DNA of 17,461 bases from Clostridia bacterium (GTDB taxonomy: Bacteria; Bacillota; Clostridia; Oscillospirales; QAMX01). The stretch is from the NCBI GenBank assembly GCA_017556885.1, contig JAFYLV010000148.1, positions 1 to 17,461 of the forward strand. The letters are read 5' to 3'. A program made the translations under genes and the position numbers. The first letter of the stretch is position 1, and each line of letters opens with the position of its first letter. Below the pieces are notes generated by a model. It was not told the origin of the DNA. It did not search any database and worked only from the letters and a program-made list of their open reading frames with translations. Positions 1-7,980 of the stretch are shown one piece after another.

Positions 1-810
1 AGCGACGCGGCCAAGGGACATAGCGGCACCGTTCTGCTCCTTGATGGCGCCTAAGTAGGCAAAGTAGGTCCACTGCACGGCCTCGCGGGCATCCTTTGCC
101 GGCTCGCTGATATCGTAGCCGTACATAGCGGCCATTTCCTTGAGGAAGCCAAGGAAGGAGATCTGCTTGTAAAGCTCTTCGTCCAGGCGGATGCTCTTGG
201 TGTCAAACACCTGGGCATCCAGCCGCTCCTTGTCGGCTTTTTTCTCGGCGATGAGACGGTCAACGCCGTAGAGCGCTACGCGGCGGTAGTCGCCGATGAT
301 GCGGCCGCGGCCGTAGGCATCGGGAAGACCGGTGATGACGTGGCACTTGCGCGCCCGGCGCATCTCGTCGGTATAGGCGCGGAAAACACCGTCGTTGTGG
401 GTGGTGCGGAAGCGGAACTCCTCCTCAATGGTCTCGGAGACCTTGTAGCCGTAGGCCTCGCAGGCCTGGCGGGCCATGCGGATGCCGCCGAAAGGCGCAA
501 TGCCGCGCTTTAAGGGACGGTTGGTCTGCAAACCGACGATAAGCTCGTTCTGCTTATCGATATAGCCGGGGGAGAAGGTGGTGAGGGAGGACACCGTGGC
601 AGTGTCGATGTCAAGCACGCCGCCAAAGCGCCGCTCCAGTTCAAAAAGACCCTCTATCTTCTTTAAAAGGTCGCGGGTACGGGTGGTGGAGCCGGAAAGG
701 AAGGAGGCATCCCCTGTGTATTCGGTATAATTGCGCTGAATAAAGTCGCGCACATTGATCTCATCCTGCCAGGGGCCGGGAACAAAGCCCGTCCAGTTTT
801 CGTGATTCAT
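1..810 (-). CDS. pflB: Pyruvate formate-lyase (formate C-acetyltransferase), N-terminal part, cut by window edge
   Basis: The 270 codons visible translate to a protein that follows E. coli PflB closely: an N-terminal WQDEINVRDFIQRNYTEY stretch, then IVGLQTNRPLKRGIAPFGGI, then TGLPDAYGRGRIIGDYRRVA, then KEMAAMYGYDISEPA and QWTYFAYLGAIKEQNGAAMS. Pyruvate formate-lyase is a cytoplasmic glycyl-radical enzyme that converts pyruvate and CoA to acetyl-CoA and formate in anaerobic fermentation. The catalytic cysteine pair and the C-terminal radical glycine lie beyond the left edge and cannot be checked. The ATG at 810 is preceded by AAAGGAG (821-827) with a 10-nt spacer, and its N terminus aligns with the family start. 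It lies downstream of the GH127 gene on the same strand but has its own strong promoter at 974-1003. A glycyl-radical activating enzyme would be expected to the left. Confidence 0.95.
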   Translation of the reverse strand, partial: MNHENWTGFVPGPWQDEINVRDFIQRNYTEYTGDASFLSGSTTRTRDLLKKIEGLFELERRFGGVLDIDTATVSSLTTFSPGYIDKQNELIVGLQTNRPLKRGIAPFGGIRMARQACEAYGYKVSETIEEEFRFRTTHNDGVFRAYTDEMRRARKCHVITGLPDAYGRGRIIGDYRRVALYGVDRLIAEKKADKERLDAQVFDTKSIRLDEELYKQISFLGFLKEMAAMYGYDISEPAKDAREAVQWTYFAYLGAIKEQNGAAMSLGRVA

Positions 811-973
811 GGTATTTTCGCTCCTTTACAAGTGGTACAGACAAAGAAAAAAGGACAAATCAGTTTGCAATTGCACTGATCTGCCCAGACGGTCGGCCAC
901 TATTACATTCGCATTCCCCTTGCGTTTTGCCGCAAAAATCCGTCAGTTATGCAAATGCCATATGTTTGATTCT

Positions 974-1003
974 ATTATAATACAAAGTCCGTATCTTTGT
1001 CAA
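974..1003 (-). promoter_or_regulatory. Sigma-A promoter of the pyruvate formate-lyase gene
   Basis: Read on the minus strand, a perfect -35 TTGACA (998-1003) and a perfect -10 TATAAT (974-979) are separated by 18 nt. This leaves a leader of about 155 nt before the ATG at 810. The promoter sits inside the gap after the GH127 gene, so pfl can be transcribed independently of the glycosidase operon. Confidence 0.8.
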
Positions 1004-1020
1004 TGGAAAAGATACGGACT
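986..1020 (-). promoter_or_regulatory. 13-bp inverted repeat around the pfl -35 box: operator or terminator
   Basis: AGTCCGTATCTTT (986-998) and AAAGATACGGACT (1008-1020) are perfect inverted repeats with a 9-nt centre. One arm fills the promoter spacer, and the other lies just upstream of the -35 box. This placement suits a repressor or activator site. It also starts 10 nt after the GH127 stop codon, so the RNA hairpin could end GH127 transcripts, but the following bases (TTTGTATTATAAT) are a poor U-tract. Both roles are possible. Confidence 0.5.
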
Positions 1021-1030
1021 CTGCAAAATG

Positions 1031-2923
1031 TTATTTTCCGAGCATCCAGACAGCCATGCGGCTCGCCTGCCGCCAGAGCTTACCGGCGGAGGCGTAGTCG
1101 GTGACGGTCATGTAGGTGCCGTCTTCAAGGGGGACCTCCAGCGCCACCAGTGCAGGATAGGGGGCGGTGCCGGGACGGACGTCCACGCAGCCGTCTTTTT
1201 CCGCCACGGTGACGGGGGTATCCACCGGGAGACCGAGCCGTTCCTCGCGGGCGAGCATCAGCGGCCCGCGCTGCAGGGCAAAGTGATGCTTTGCCGCCGG
1301 ATCCTCCCGGTCAAAGCGGGAGGTGAGGTAATGCAGATGCCAGATATAATCCGTGTTTATGATGTCGGTCCCGTAGCTTTCGGGTCGCAGAAGGCGGGTG
1401 CGCATATCCAGGGTCAGCCGCAGGCAATCTCCGGGTTGCCACAGACGATCCACCTCTGTATAGCCGGGGGTGACGGACAGCGCCTCGCCGTTGACGGATA
1501 GGGAGGTGCGCTCGTTCCAGTCAGGGATACGGAGCCGGAGGGTAAAGCGAGCCGGGGCGGAAAGTCCGAGGGAGACGAGGATTTCGCCTTCCGCAGGGTA
1601 GGAGGTCTCCGTCCGGAGGGTGAGGGTCTCACCGCCGGGGACGGAAAGGGAGATCTCACCCGGTATGTAAAGATTCAACGCCACGGTATCCTCCGCCGTG
1701 AGGGCGGCAATGCGGGGAACAAGACCGATGCCGGCGCTTCCGATGCAGGCGCAGCAGCCGTAATAGTGGTTGTCGCGCATGACCTTCAGACCGCCGATGC
1801 CGTTGCCGCGGGTCCCGCAGGTCAGCGGACTGTAGCTGTCAAAGGGCAGGGGCTCCAGCGCCCAGTTGGGATGATTCTTTGCGATGGAGGGTTCAATGAC
1901 TCCCTCGGTGTTGAGAGCGCCGAGATAGGCGTTGTACAGGGCGCGCTCAAAGGCATCGACATATTTCGGATCACCGGTGAGCAGATGGATGCGCTGCAGA
2001 TATTTCATCAGCGTCACCGTCACGCAGGTCTCCTGCATGATGGTTCCGTTGGTGGTGTTTGCCTGCCGGACAGTGGAATGGTCAAAAAGCTCGTGGGTAC
2101 AACCGCAGCCGCCGATGACGGTGAAATCGCTTTCCAGAATGCGGTCGGCAAAGCGGACGGCAGCGGACAGCCACTTTTCGTCACCGCCGATACGGACATA
2201 TTCGAGAAGACCCTCAAAGCAGGAGATCATCTCGTAGGCCTTGGTCATGGGATATTGGTAGGGAAGAAATTCGTCGGCGAGCGCAAGCTCAAAGATGTTT
2301 CCCACGGCAGTGCCGCCACAGGAGACGATGTGATCGGCAAATGCCCGGTATTTTTCCTTACCGGTGAGTCCCGCAAGGCGAACAATGGGCTCCAGCACAG
2401 AGGAGGAATTGAGCCCGCGCCAAAACATGGAGGTGGAAGTGATGGAAAGCTTTCCGGGTCCTACTTTTTCTATTAACGCATCCGCCTGACCGCAAAGGCA
2501 GGCAAGGATATCCGCCCGAAAGGCGTCATCCTCACAGATCTCCAGGAAATATTCCATGCCGAGCATGACGTATTTGCGGCACCAAACGTCCCAGGAGCAC
2601 AACTCGTGATCCGCAGGATAGGAGGAGATACGGCCTGCGCCGTCGGCGCAGCCGATCATCTCCCGGACGGTGTCCGAAAGCATCCCGTAGAGCACCTCGT
2701 CCCGGGAATAGGCGTAAACCAGGCAGGCACCGCGCATCATTTTGCCCCAGTATTCACCGCGCCAACCCTCATCGGCGTCGGCAGGTGTGCGGAACTGATC
2801 AACAAAGCGCCGCCAGAGATCGGGACGCAGGAGTTGGGCGGAGGAAACAAAACGGAAGGCATCCGAAAGAGGACCGGAATAGGCGGAGGAAAGCCCTGTC
2901 GGGATGGAATAGTACTCTTTCAT
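1031..2923 (-). CDS. GH127-type beta-L-arabinofuranosidase (DUF1680 family)
   Basis: The 630-residue protein matches the family of Bifidobacterium HypBA1 in length and motifs. That enzyme removes beta-L-arabinofuranose with a cysteine nucleophile held by zinc. Here QETC (Glu298, Cys300) and the pair Cys390-Cys391 in YYGCCACIG line up with the HypBA1 zinc site and catalytic cysteine, and Glu278 in THELFD is the likely acid/base. The stretch MKYLQRIHLLTGDPKYVDAF after QETC is typical of the helical barrel. A beta-sandwich with LRLRIPDW follows at about residues 455-500. There is no signal peptide, so the enzyme is probably cytoplasmic. The start is 15 nt after the propeller gene, with AAAGGA overlapping that gene's stop, so translation is likely coupled. 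The exact sugar cleaved is uncertain, because DUF1680 proteins also include other arabinofuranosidase families. Confidence 0.85.
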   Translation of the reverse strand: MKEYYSIPTGLSSAYSGPLSDAFRFVSSAQLLRPDLWRRFVDQFRTPADADEGWRGEYWGKMMRGACLVYAYSRDEVLYGMLSDTVREMIGCADGAGRISSYPADHELCSWDVWCRKYVMLGMEYFLEICEDDAFRADILACLCGQADALIEKVGPGKLSITSTSMFWRGLNSSSVLEPIVRLAGLTGKEKYRAFADHIVSCGGTAVGNIFELALADEFLPYQYPMTKAYEMISCFEGLLEYVRIGGDEKWLSAAVRFADRILESDFTVIGGCGCTHELFDHSTVRQANTTNGTIMQETCVTVTLMKYLQRIHLLTGDPKYVDAFERALYNAYLGALNTEGVIEPSIAKNHPNWALEPLPFDSYSPLTCGTRGNGIGGLKVMRDNHYYGCCACIGSAGIGLVPRIAALTAEDTVALNLYIPGEISLSVPGGETLTLRTETSYPAEGEILVSLGLSAPARFTLRLRIPDWNERTSLSVNGEALSVTPGYTEVDRLWQPGDCLRLTLDMRTRLLRPESYGTDIINTDYIWHLHYLTSRFDREDPAAKHHFALQRGPLMLAREERLGLPVDTPVTVAEKDGCVDVRPGTAPYPALVALEVPLEDGTYMTVTDYASAGKLWRQASRMAVWMLGK

Positions 2924-2938
2924 AGCGAAAAAGATCCT

Positions 2939-3889
2939 TTAAAAGAAAGATTTAAGGAACTCTTCCTCACTGCCGTCATATTCGGCAAGGGCGAGGAACT
3001 CATGTCCCAGCTGGTTGCCCCAGGAATAGGTGATGACCGTCTTGCCGCCAAATTCGCAGAGGTCGATATCACTGTTGTTTGTGTTGATGGCGTTTTCGAT
3101 GCGGTCGATATCCAGGGCGGAAAGGCGAGAGGGATCGATGATGACCTTATCCTCATCGGAGGGATACATGATGGGATTGACAAGTCCCAGCTCGTATGAC
3201 TTCAGGTCGGCGGTGCGCACAATGTAGGGGATCCAGCGGTGACAGGGAGCACTCTCAAGATAGATCATGTAAAACTGTCCGTCATGCCAGCGGAGGACAG
3301 GGCAGGCGGTGTAGCGATCCTGGGCATAAACATATTCATCCATGGGCAGAAGCTCCCAGTTTATCAGGTCGGGAGACTTTGCGTAAACGATGGTGAAGCC
3401 GACACCGACCACGGGATTCTTGCCGCCGATCTCGATGGCCATCATATAACCGTCGGGATATGCGCAGACGGTGGTGTTGAAGATGCTGATGTCCTCCGGG
3501 AAACGGAGGATCTCGCGGCTCTCCCAGTTTACCAGATCGTCGGAGACGAACATATCAATGCTGTGCCCGTGGCAGACCTCTCCCGGAGGGCCGAAGGCGT
3601 ACATTTTTTCATCATTTGCAATGCAGCAGCCAAATGCGTGATCCTCGGCGAAGCGGGGCGTGGTCTCCCAGGTTTCCGCGTCGATGAAGCGGTAATAACC
3701 GAAGGGGAGCTCATCGGGATCGTCGATCCATTTGCCGGGACGGTCCCACTCAAAGCGCAGCAGACGGCCCTTCCAGACCACGGGCGTTGCTTCCACAAAG
3801 CCGGGATAAAGGGTGCCGAGCTTTTTCAGGGTCTTTCTGCGCGGCATGCGTGCATTTTTAAGCACGTCGGTCACTTTCATTTTCAGCAT
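2939..3889 (-). CDS. Five-bladed beta-propeller glycoside hydrolase-like protein
   Basis: The 316-residue soluble protein has the repeating strand pattern of GH32/43/68/117-type propellers. It has a blade-like start (FVEATPVVWKGRLLRFEW), FVSDDLVNWESREI and AKSPDLINWELLPM as the recurrent S.D..NWE blade signature, and a C-terminal NNSDIDLCEFGGKTVITY. Acidic residues near Glu33, in YAQDRYTACP and in SDIDLCEF are candidate catalytic residues, but I cannot assign them. There is no signal peptide. It sits between GH42 and GH127 genes, 11 nt after the former, so a role in taking apart the same arabinose/galactose glycan is likely. AGGAG (3896-3900) is 6 nt from the ATG at 3889, supporting this start over the second Met at 3880. 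A GH43- or GH117-related exo-glycosidase is the best guess, and the substrate is unknown. Confidence 0.65.
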   Translation of the reverse strand: MLKMKVTDVLKNARMPRRKTLKKLGTLYPGFVEATPVVWKGRLLRFEWDRPGKWIDDPDELPFGYYRFIDAETWETTPRFAEDHAFGCCIANDEKMYAFGPPGEVCHGHSIDMFVSDDLVNWESREILRFPEDISIFNTTVCAYPDGYMMAIEIGGKNPVVGVGFTIVYAKSPDLINWELLPMDEYVYAQDRYTACPVLRWHDGQFYMIYLESAPCHRWIPYIVRTADLKSYELGLVNPIMYPSDEDKVIIDPSRLSALDIDRIENAINTNNSDIDLCEFGGKTVITYSWGNQLGHEFLALAEYDGSEEEFLKSFF

Positions 3890-3900
3890 GGCTTTCTCCT

Positions 3901-5928
3901 TTACGCGTTGAAGCGGAAAATCTTTGCGCTGAAGGCGGGAATGTTCGCAGTGTCTGCGGGCTCGCCGGTCTCCATATCGGTACCGGTGCCGCCGAGATCA
4001 ATGCCGCAAACCTCTTCATTGTTGAAGTTTTCCACGAAAAGATAGCGGACGCCGTCGGCATATCTTGCGTGGGCGGTGACACCGTCGGGGAGAGCTTCCA
4101 CCTCACCGCGGATACCAAGCTTTTCAAGAATGGCAGAGAGGGCAGCCTCCTTAAAGGCGTCGGTGTCGCGGAAGGTCTGGTAATAGGCGCGGCCGGAGCC
4201 GAAACGGTTCACGGTCAGAGCCGGAGTGCCGGCATAGAATTCCGAGGCATATTCCGCAAGGATCTCGGCACCCTCGGTGTGGACGATCTCACAGACGTCG
4301 CAGCCCTCGTAATCGGTGCCATCCATAGTCACGTGTACGCGTTCAGCAGGCTTCAGGGCGTCGATCTCCTCGTTCCAGATGCCGAAAACCTCCCGCAGGC
4401 CTTCGCCGGGGAAACCGCCGAGGTGGCAGAGATCGGTCTCGTTGACCATATTGAGCATATAGGTGGCATAGGCGGTGCCGCCGGCCTCTACGTAGGCACG
4501 GATCTTCGCCGCGGTGCCCTTTCCGGGCATATAGAGCATGGGCAGGATGAGCAGATCGTAGGGGGAGAAGTCGTCCTCCTTGCGGATGACGTCCACGGAG
4601 ATGCCCTTCTTCCAGAATACGCGGTGGTAGGCCTCGCAGGTCTCGCGGTATTTCTTGTTGATGCAGGAGAAGCGGGCATCGTCCACCGCCCACCAGTTTT
4701 CCCAGTCAAAGAGGATGGCGACGCGGGAGATGACGGTGCTTCCGGCCACCTCGTCGATCTTTTTAAGCACCTCGCCGGTGTGGGCAACGGTGCGGAAAAT
4801 GCGGGTGTTCTCATGTCCCACGTGGTCTACCACGGCGCCGTGGAATTTTTCAACGCTGCCGCGGCTCTTGCGCCACTGGAAATACTGCACCGAGTCGCTG
4901 CCGTGGGCCACTGCCTGCAGAGAGCCGAGGGTATCCATTCCGGGGCGCTTGAGCTTGTTCACATCGCGCCAGTTGATGGTGCCGGGGGCGCTTTCCATCA
5001 GAAGGAAGGGACGGCGCTTCATGCAGCGGAAGGCATCATGCCAGAAGCCGGTCTTTGCGGCAAGGATGAAATGCTCCGGGCTGTGCCAGTCGGGATAGCT
5101 GTCCCAGGAGACGATATCCAGCGGCTCGGAAAGCTTGTGATAATCAAGCCCGTAATAGCCGGTCATGAGGTTTGTGGTCACGGGAATATCGGGATTTCCT
5201 GTGCGGACGGCGGCGATCTCAGCCTCCATAAAGTTGCGGGTCTGATGGGTAACAAAGCGCTTCCAGTCGAGGTTCAGACCGTGGATGGAGGTGTCTGTCA
5301 GGGGCGTCGGAGGATCGATCTGCTCGAAGCTGTCATAGCGGTGGCTCCAGAAGGTGGTCCACCAGGCGCGGTTGACGGCCTCGATATCGTTATTGTAGCG
5401 CTCACGCAGAAAATCGCGGAAGGCGGCGCAGCACAGAGGGCAGAAGCACTCGCCGCCATATTCGTTGGAAAGGTGCCAGGCAATGACCGCGGGGTGGTTG
5501 CCGTATCGGGCAGCGAGTCGGGTGTTCATCTCGCGCACCTTCACCCGATAAACGGGGGAGGTCATGCAGTGGTTGTGACGGGTGGAGAAACTCATGCGGT
5601 CCCGTGTAGGGGTGACGCGGAGCACCTCGGGATATTTATCCGCCATCCAGTGGGGGCGTGCGCCGGAGGGAGTGGCGAGAATAACGCGGCCGCCGGCGGC
5701 ATAGACCTTATCCAGAATGGTGTCGAGGAAGGAAAAATCGTATTCACCCTCCCGCGGCTCAAGCACCGCCCAGGAGAAAATGCCCACCGACATCTCGTTT
5801 GCATTTGCGGCCTGCATCAGGCGCATATCCTCATCCCAGATCTCCGGCGTTTCGGCCCATTGCTCGGGGTTGTAATCCGCACCGTGCAGAAGATGGGGGA
5901 AGGAAGGGTTGACGTACTTTCTTTCCAT
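3901..5928 (-). CDS. GH42 beta-galactosidase / alpha-L-arabinopyranosidase family enzyme
   Basis: This is a complete GH42 protein of 675 residues. The TIM barrel begins with HGADYNPEQW. The acid/base Glu lies in WHLSNEYGG (residue 156) and the nucleophile Glu in FLLMESAPG (residue 312). Four cysteines of the family zinc site are present: one 35 residues before the acid/base and three in CFCPLCC. The middle glutaminase-like trimerisation domain (about 400-600) and the small C-terminal beta domain follow. GH42 enzymes hydrolyse beta-galactosides, and some act on alpha-L-arabinopyranosides. No signal peptide is seen. GAGGTG (5935-5940) lies 6 nt before the ATG at 5928, so I start there. The upstream in-frame GTG at 5937 lies inside this ribosome site. 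It is the first gene of the three-gene glycosidase operon. Confidence 0.93.
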   Translation of the reverse strand: MERKYVNPSFPHLLHGADYNPEQWAETPEIWDEDMRLMQAANANEMSVGIFSWAVLEPREGEYDFSFLDTILDKVYAAGGRVILATPSGARPHWMADKYPEVLRVTPTRDRMSFSTRHNHCMTSPVYRVKVREMNTRLAARYGNHPAVIAWHLSNEYGGECFCPLCCAAFRDFLRERYNNDIEAVNRAWWTTFWSHRYDSFEQIDPPTPLTDTSIHGLNLDWKRFVTHQTRNFMEAEIAAVRTGNPDIPVTTNLMTGYYGLDYHKLSEPLDIVSWDSYPDWHSPEHFILAAKTGFWHDAFRCMKRRPFLLMESAPGTINWRDVNKLKRPGMDTLGSLQAVAHGSDSVQYFQWRKSRGSVEKFHGAVVDHVGHENTRIFRTVAHTGEVLKKIDEVAGSTVISRVAILFDWENWWAVDDARFSCINKKYRETCEAYHRVFWKKGISVDVIRKEDDFSPYDLLILPMLYMPGKGTAAKIRAYVEAGGTAYATYMLNMVNETDLCHLGGFPGEGLREVFGIWNEEIDALKPAERVHVTMDGTDYEGCDVCEIVHTEGAEILAEYASEFYAGTPALTVNRFGSGRAYYQTFRDTDAFKEAALSAILEKLGIRGEVEALPDGVTAHARYADGVRYLFVENFNNEEVCGIDLGGTGTDMETGEPADTANIPAFSAKIFRFNA

Positions 5929-5954
5929 AGATGACACCTCACATTTTCTTGTGT

Positions 5955-5983
5955 GTTTCTATGGGCTATTATGACACAGAAAC
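5955..5983. promoter_or_regulatory. Inverted repeat flanking the glycosidase -10 box, candidate operator
   Basis: GTTTCTATG (5955-5963) and CACAGAAAC (5975-5983) match as inverted arms at 8 of 9 positions with an 11-nt centre that holds the -10 box. A protein bound here would block RNA polymerase. No regulator gene for the operon lies in the window. Confidence 0.4.
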
Positions 5984-5996
5984 CGTCGCTTTTCAA
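5968..5996 (-). promoter_or_regulatory. Promoter of the glycosidase operon
   Basis: On the minus strand, TTGAAA (5991-5996) and CATAAT (5968-5973) are 17 nt apart, about 40 nt upstream of the GH42 start. This is the only good promoter match upstream of the operon. Confidence 0.65.
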
Positions 5997-6021
5997 GGGG
6001 AAAACCGATCTTTTGCTTGCA

Positions 6022-6068
6022 CATTCCGGCGCGGTCTGTTACTATAATGATTACCTGTTGCCGGAATG
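6022..6068 (+). promoter_or_regulatory. Promoter region of the cysteine-cluster gene with flanking 9-bp inverted repeat
   Basis: A perfect -10 TATAAT (6043-6048) lies before the 6100 gene. The best -35 is TTGCAC (6017-6022) at a long 20-nt spacing, so this may be an activator-dependent promoter. CATTCCGGC (6022-6030) and GCCGGAATG (6060-6068) are perfect inverted arms 29 nt apart, centred on the -10 box. Only the right arm would be in the transcript, so the repeat probably acts as DNA rather than as an RNA hairpin. Confidence 0.45.
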
Positions 6069-6099
6069 CAAAAAAGTCCTGTAAAAAAGGAGAACATCA

Positions 6100-6579
6100 A
6101 TGGCAAAAACTCGCTATGCGCGGATGTATGCCCGCATTTTTCGGATCCTCGGAGATCTGACACCCCTGCGGGCGGATTGCGGACAGCTTTGCGGCGGTGC
6201 CTGCTGCAAGGGAGATGCGGAGACGGGAATGCGCCTTTTTCCCCATGAGGAAAGCGTCCTCCCCGTGACGGAAACGACCGACGGCGGACGTTTGTGTGTT
6301 TGCAGCGGTACCTGCGACCGAAACTGCAGGCCCCTTGCCTGCCGGATATTCCCCTTCTTTCCCACGGTGGATGATCGCGGCCGGATTTTCGTGGAGCCGG
6401 ATATGCGCGCTGCGCGGCTTTGCCCCTTGCTTTCAAACGCAGAGGACATCGCCTTTGATCCCCGCTTTTTCCGGGCGGTGAAACGGGTCGGAAGGATCCT
6501 TGCACGGGATCCGGAGTGTCTCGCCTTCCTGCGCGCCGCAACGGAGGAGATCGATACCTTTGCGGCGTTCTTAGGGTGA
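6100..6579 (+). CDS. YkgJ-type cysteine-cluster protein
   Basis: This small basic protein of 159 residues has 11 cysteines. The first cluster is CX3CX3CC (Cys27, 31, 35, 36) and the second spans Cys66, 68, 72, 76 and 81. It ends in RPLACRIFPFFP, which is the typical signature of the YkgJ family (CxxxCxxxCC proteins thought to bind zinc or an iron-sulfur cluster). Another cysteine is at 108. No signal peptide or membrane segment is present. The biochemical role of the family is not established. AAAAAAGGAG (6083-6092) lies 7 nt before the ATG. The gene is transcribed alone: it diverges from the glycosidase operon and is closed by a strong terminator. Confidence 0.75.
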   Translation: MAKTRYARMYARIFRILGDLTPLRADCGQLCGGACCKGDAETGMRLFPHEESVLPVTETTDGGRLCVCSGTCDRNCRPLACRIFPFFPTVDDRGRIFVEPDMRAARLCPLLSNAEDIAFDPRFFRAVKRVGRILARDPECLAFLRAATEEIDTFAAFLG

Positions 6580-6584
6580 ATGAA

Positions 6585-6623
6585 AACAGGCACGGAACTC
6601 AAATTGCGAGTTCCGTGCCTGTT
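6585..6623 (+). terminator. Rho-independent terminator after the cysteine-cluster gene
   Basis: AACAGGCACGGAACTC and its perfect inverse (6608-6623) form a 16-bp stem with a 7-nt loop, followed by CTTTTC. It starts 6 nt after the stop codon and marks the left limit of the A+T-richer block. Confidence 0.88.
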
Positions 6624-6745
6624 CTTTTCGGCTATAAACGTATTTTTGTGTGGATTTATCATGATTTACAACAGGGATACTTTGAAAAGTATAGTGCCGC
6701 TATGCTTTTTCTCGTCAAATACTTCGTGGAATTGTTTTTGAAATT

Positions 6746-6775
6746 TGGTAAAATGAAATGGCAAAAGCGCTTTTG
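6746..6775 (+). promoter_or_regulatory. Candidate extended -10 promoter and palindrome before the XRE regulator
   Basis: TGG-TAAAAT (6746-6754) resembles an extended -10 box, with no convincing -35. Just downstream, CAAAAGCGCTTTTG (6762-6775) is a perfect 14-bp palindrome close to the expected transcription start. It lies 23 nt before the ATG of a helix-turn-helix regulator. An autoregulatory operator is a reasonable reading. I see nothing else between 6624 and 6745. Confidence 0.4.
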
Positions 6776-6798
6776 AATTCTTTTTGGAGGACGATTAT

Positions 6799-7890
6799 AT
6801 GTCTATTGGAGTAACCATTAAACGTTTGCGCCGCGAAAAGGATATCACGCAGGAACAGCTTGCCGAATATCTTGGAATTACCTCGCGTGCAGTCTCGCAG
6901 TGGGAATGCGACAGAACGGCTCCCGATATTTCACAGCTTCCCGCACTTTGCCACATTTTTGACGTATCATCTGATGTTTTGCTTGGGATTGATGTTGATA
7001 AACACAACAAAGAAATCGAAACGTATTTGACCAAAGCAACCGAATTGGGATATGCGGGGAAAGATACAGAACGCACCGCACTTCTCCGGGAAGCCGGCAA
7101 AAAATTTCCGCGCGATTATAAAATCATGCAGAGTCTGGCCAGTGCATTGGTAAACGAATACCTTCGGAAGGGCATTAAGGAATTTAATGAAGTTTTCGAG
7201 CTTTGCAACAGAGTGCTTGCGGAATGTACCGACAGTACCGTTCGCTATGAAGCGATCGATACACTGGGAACCGCTTATGGCTATGCAGACAAAAAAGAAG
7301 AAATGTTAAAGCTGGCAGAGGAAATGCCGAAATCTCATTTCTCGTACGAGAGGTTTATGCTTTATCGTTGGAGCGGCGATGCCGATTTTGCCAAAAAACA
7401 ATCGTATATTTTCTATCTGATCAACCAGCTGCTTTCGGCCGTTGACTGTGCTTGTGACCATCTGAACGATGATGCCAAAATGATTTATTCGTCAGAAGAT
7501 CGCATTACACTGCGTAAGCTTCAGGTAGAATTGCTTGAGGTTTTGTTTCCTGACAAGGACTATCAGTATTTGGCACAACACGGCGAGATCGCTTGCAGTC
7601 ATATTGCGATAATGCTGATACGAAGCAAGGATTATGATTCCGCTTTGAAGTGGTTGGAAAAGGCCGCAGAGTTTGCAATCCATATGGATACCTATGATTT
7701 TGATGCGGCGCATACCTCTCCCATTCTTAACGGATATTCCGATGGCGGCTGGATTGTCGGGGAGGACGGCAACCGTTCTCATTCTTTGCTCGAATGGCTG
7801 ACAGACGACGATGAGACTGCCGTTTTGCGCTCCGATGCGCGTTATGAAACGCTTGTTGAACGACTGAAAAAGACGGCGAAGAAACGGTAA
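6799..7890 (+). CDS. XRE-family transcriptional regulator with helical-repeat C-terminal domain
   Basis: The 363-residue protein opens with a classic HTH_3 domain (residues 5-60). It contains IKRLRREKDITQEQLAEYLG, the recognition helix region TSRAVSQWECDRTAPD, and LPALCHIFDVSSDVLLG. The rest (about 70-360) is all-helical with TPR-like segments, for example SALKWLEKAAEFA preceded by SKDYD, which in related proteins sense ligands or partners. GGAGG (6786-6790) is 8 nt from the ATG at 6799. An upstream TTG at 6784 overlaps this ribosome site and is not a good start. Its target is unknown. The position directly upstream of the attenuated methyltransferase unit suggests a shared history, but the two units have separate promoters. 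Confidence 0.88.
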   Translation: MSIGVTIKRLRREKDITQEQLAEYLGITSRAVSQWECDRTAPDISQLPALCHIFDVSSDVLLGIDVDKHNKEIETYLTKATELGYAGKDTERTALLREAGKKFPRDYKIMQSLASALVNEYLRKGIKEFNEVFELCNRVLAECTDSTVRYEAIDTLGTAYGYADKKEEMLKLAEEMPKSHFSYERFMLYRWSGDADFAKKQSYIFYLINQLLSAVDCACDHLNDDAKMIYSSEDRITLRKLQVELLEVLFPDKDYQYLAQHGEIACSHIAIMLIRSKDYDSALKWLEKAAEFAIHMDTYDFDAAHTSPILNGYSDGGWIVGEDGNRSHSLLEWLTDDDETAVLRSDARYETLVERLKKTAKKR

Positions 7891-7927
7891 ACATTAGTTC
7901 TGCCAAGTGCTGAATGAAAAACAGGTA

Positions 7928-7955
7928 TTGACAACCGAAAAAAGTGTGATATAAT
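7928..7955 (+). promoter_or_regulatory. Strong promoter of the leader-methyltransferase unit
   Basis: A perfect TTGACA (7928-7933) and a perfect TATAAT (7950-7955) are 16 nt apart. Transcription should begin near 7962, giving a leader RNA of about 235 nt before the methyltransferase ATG. No terminator is visible between the XRE stop and this promoter. Confidence 0.88.
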
Positions 7956-7980
7956 GACAGGCATAATTTTTTGAAAGGAC

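Noticed and set aside
4069..5934. A 621-codon plus-strand open frame opposite the GH42 gene
   Set aside because: It is the antisense shadow of a G+C-rich gene whose own protein shows all GH42 motifs. The shadow has low-complexity Ala/Gly/Val content and no ribosome site.
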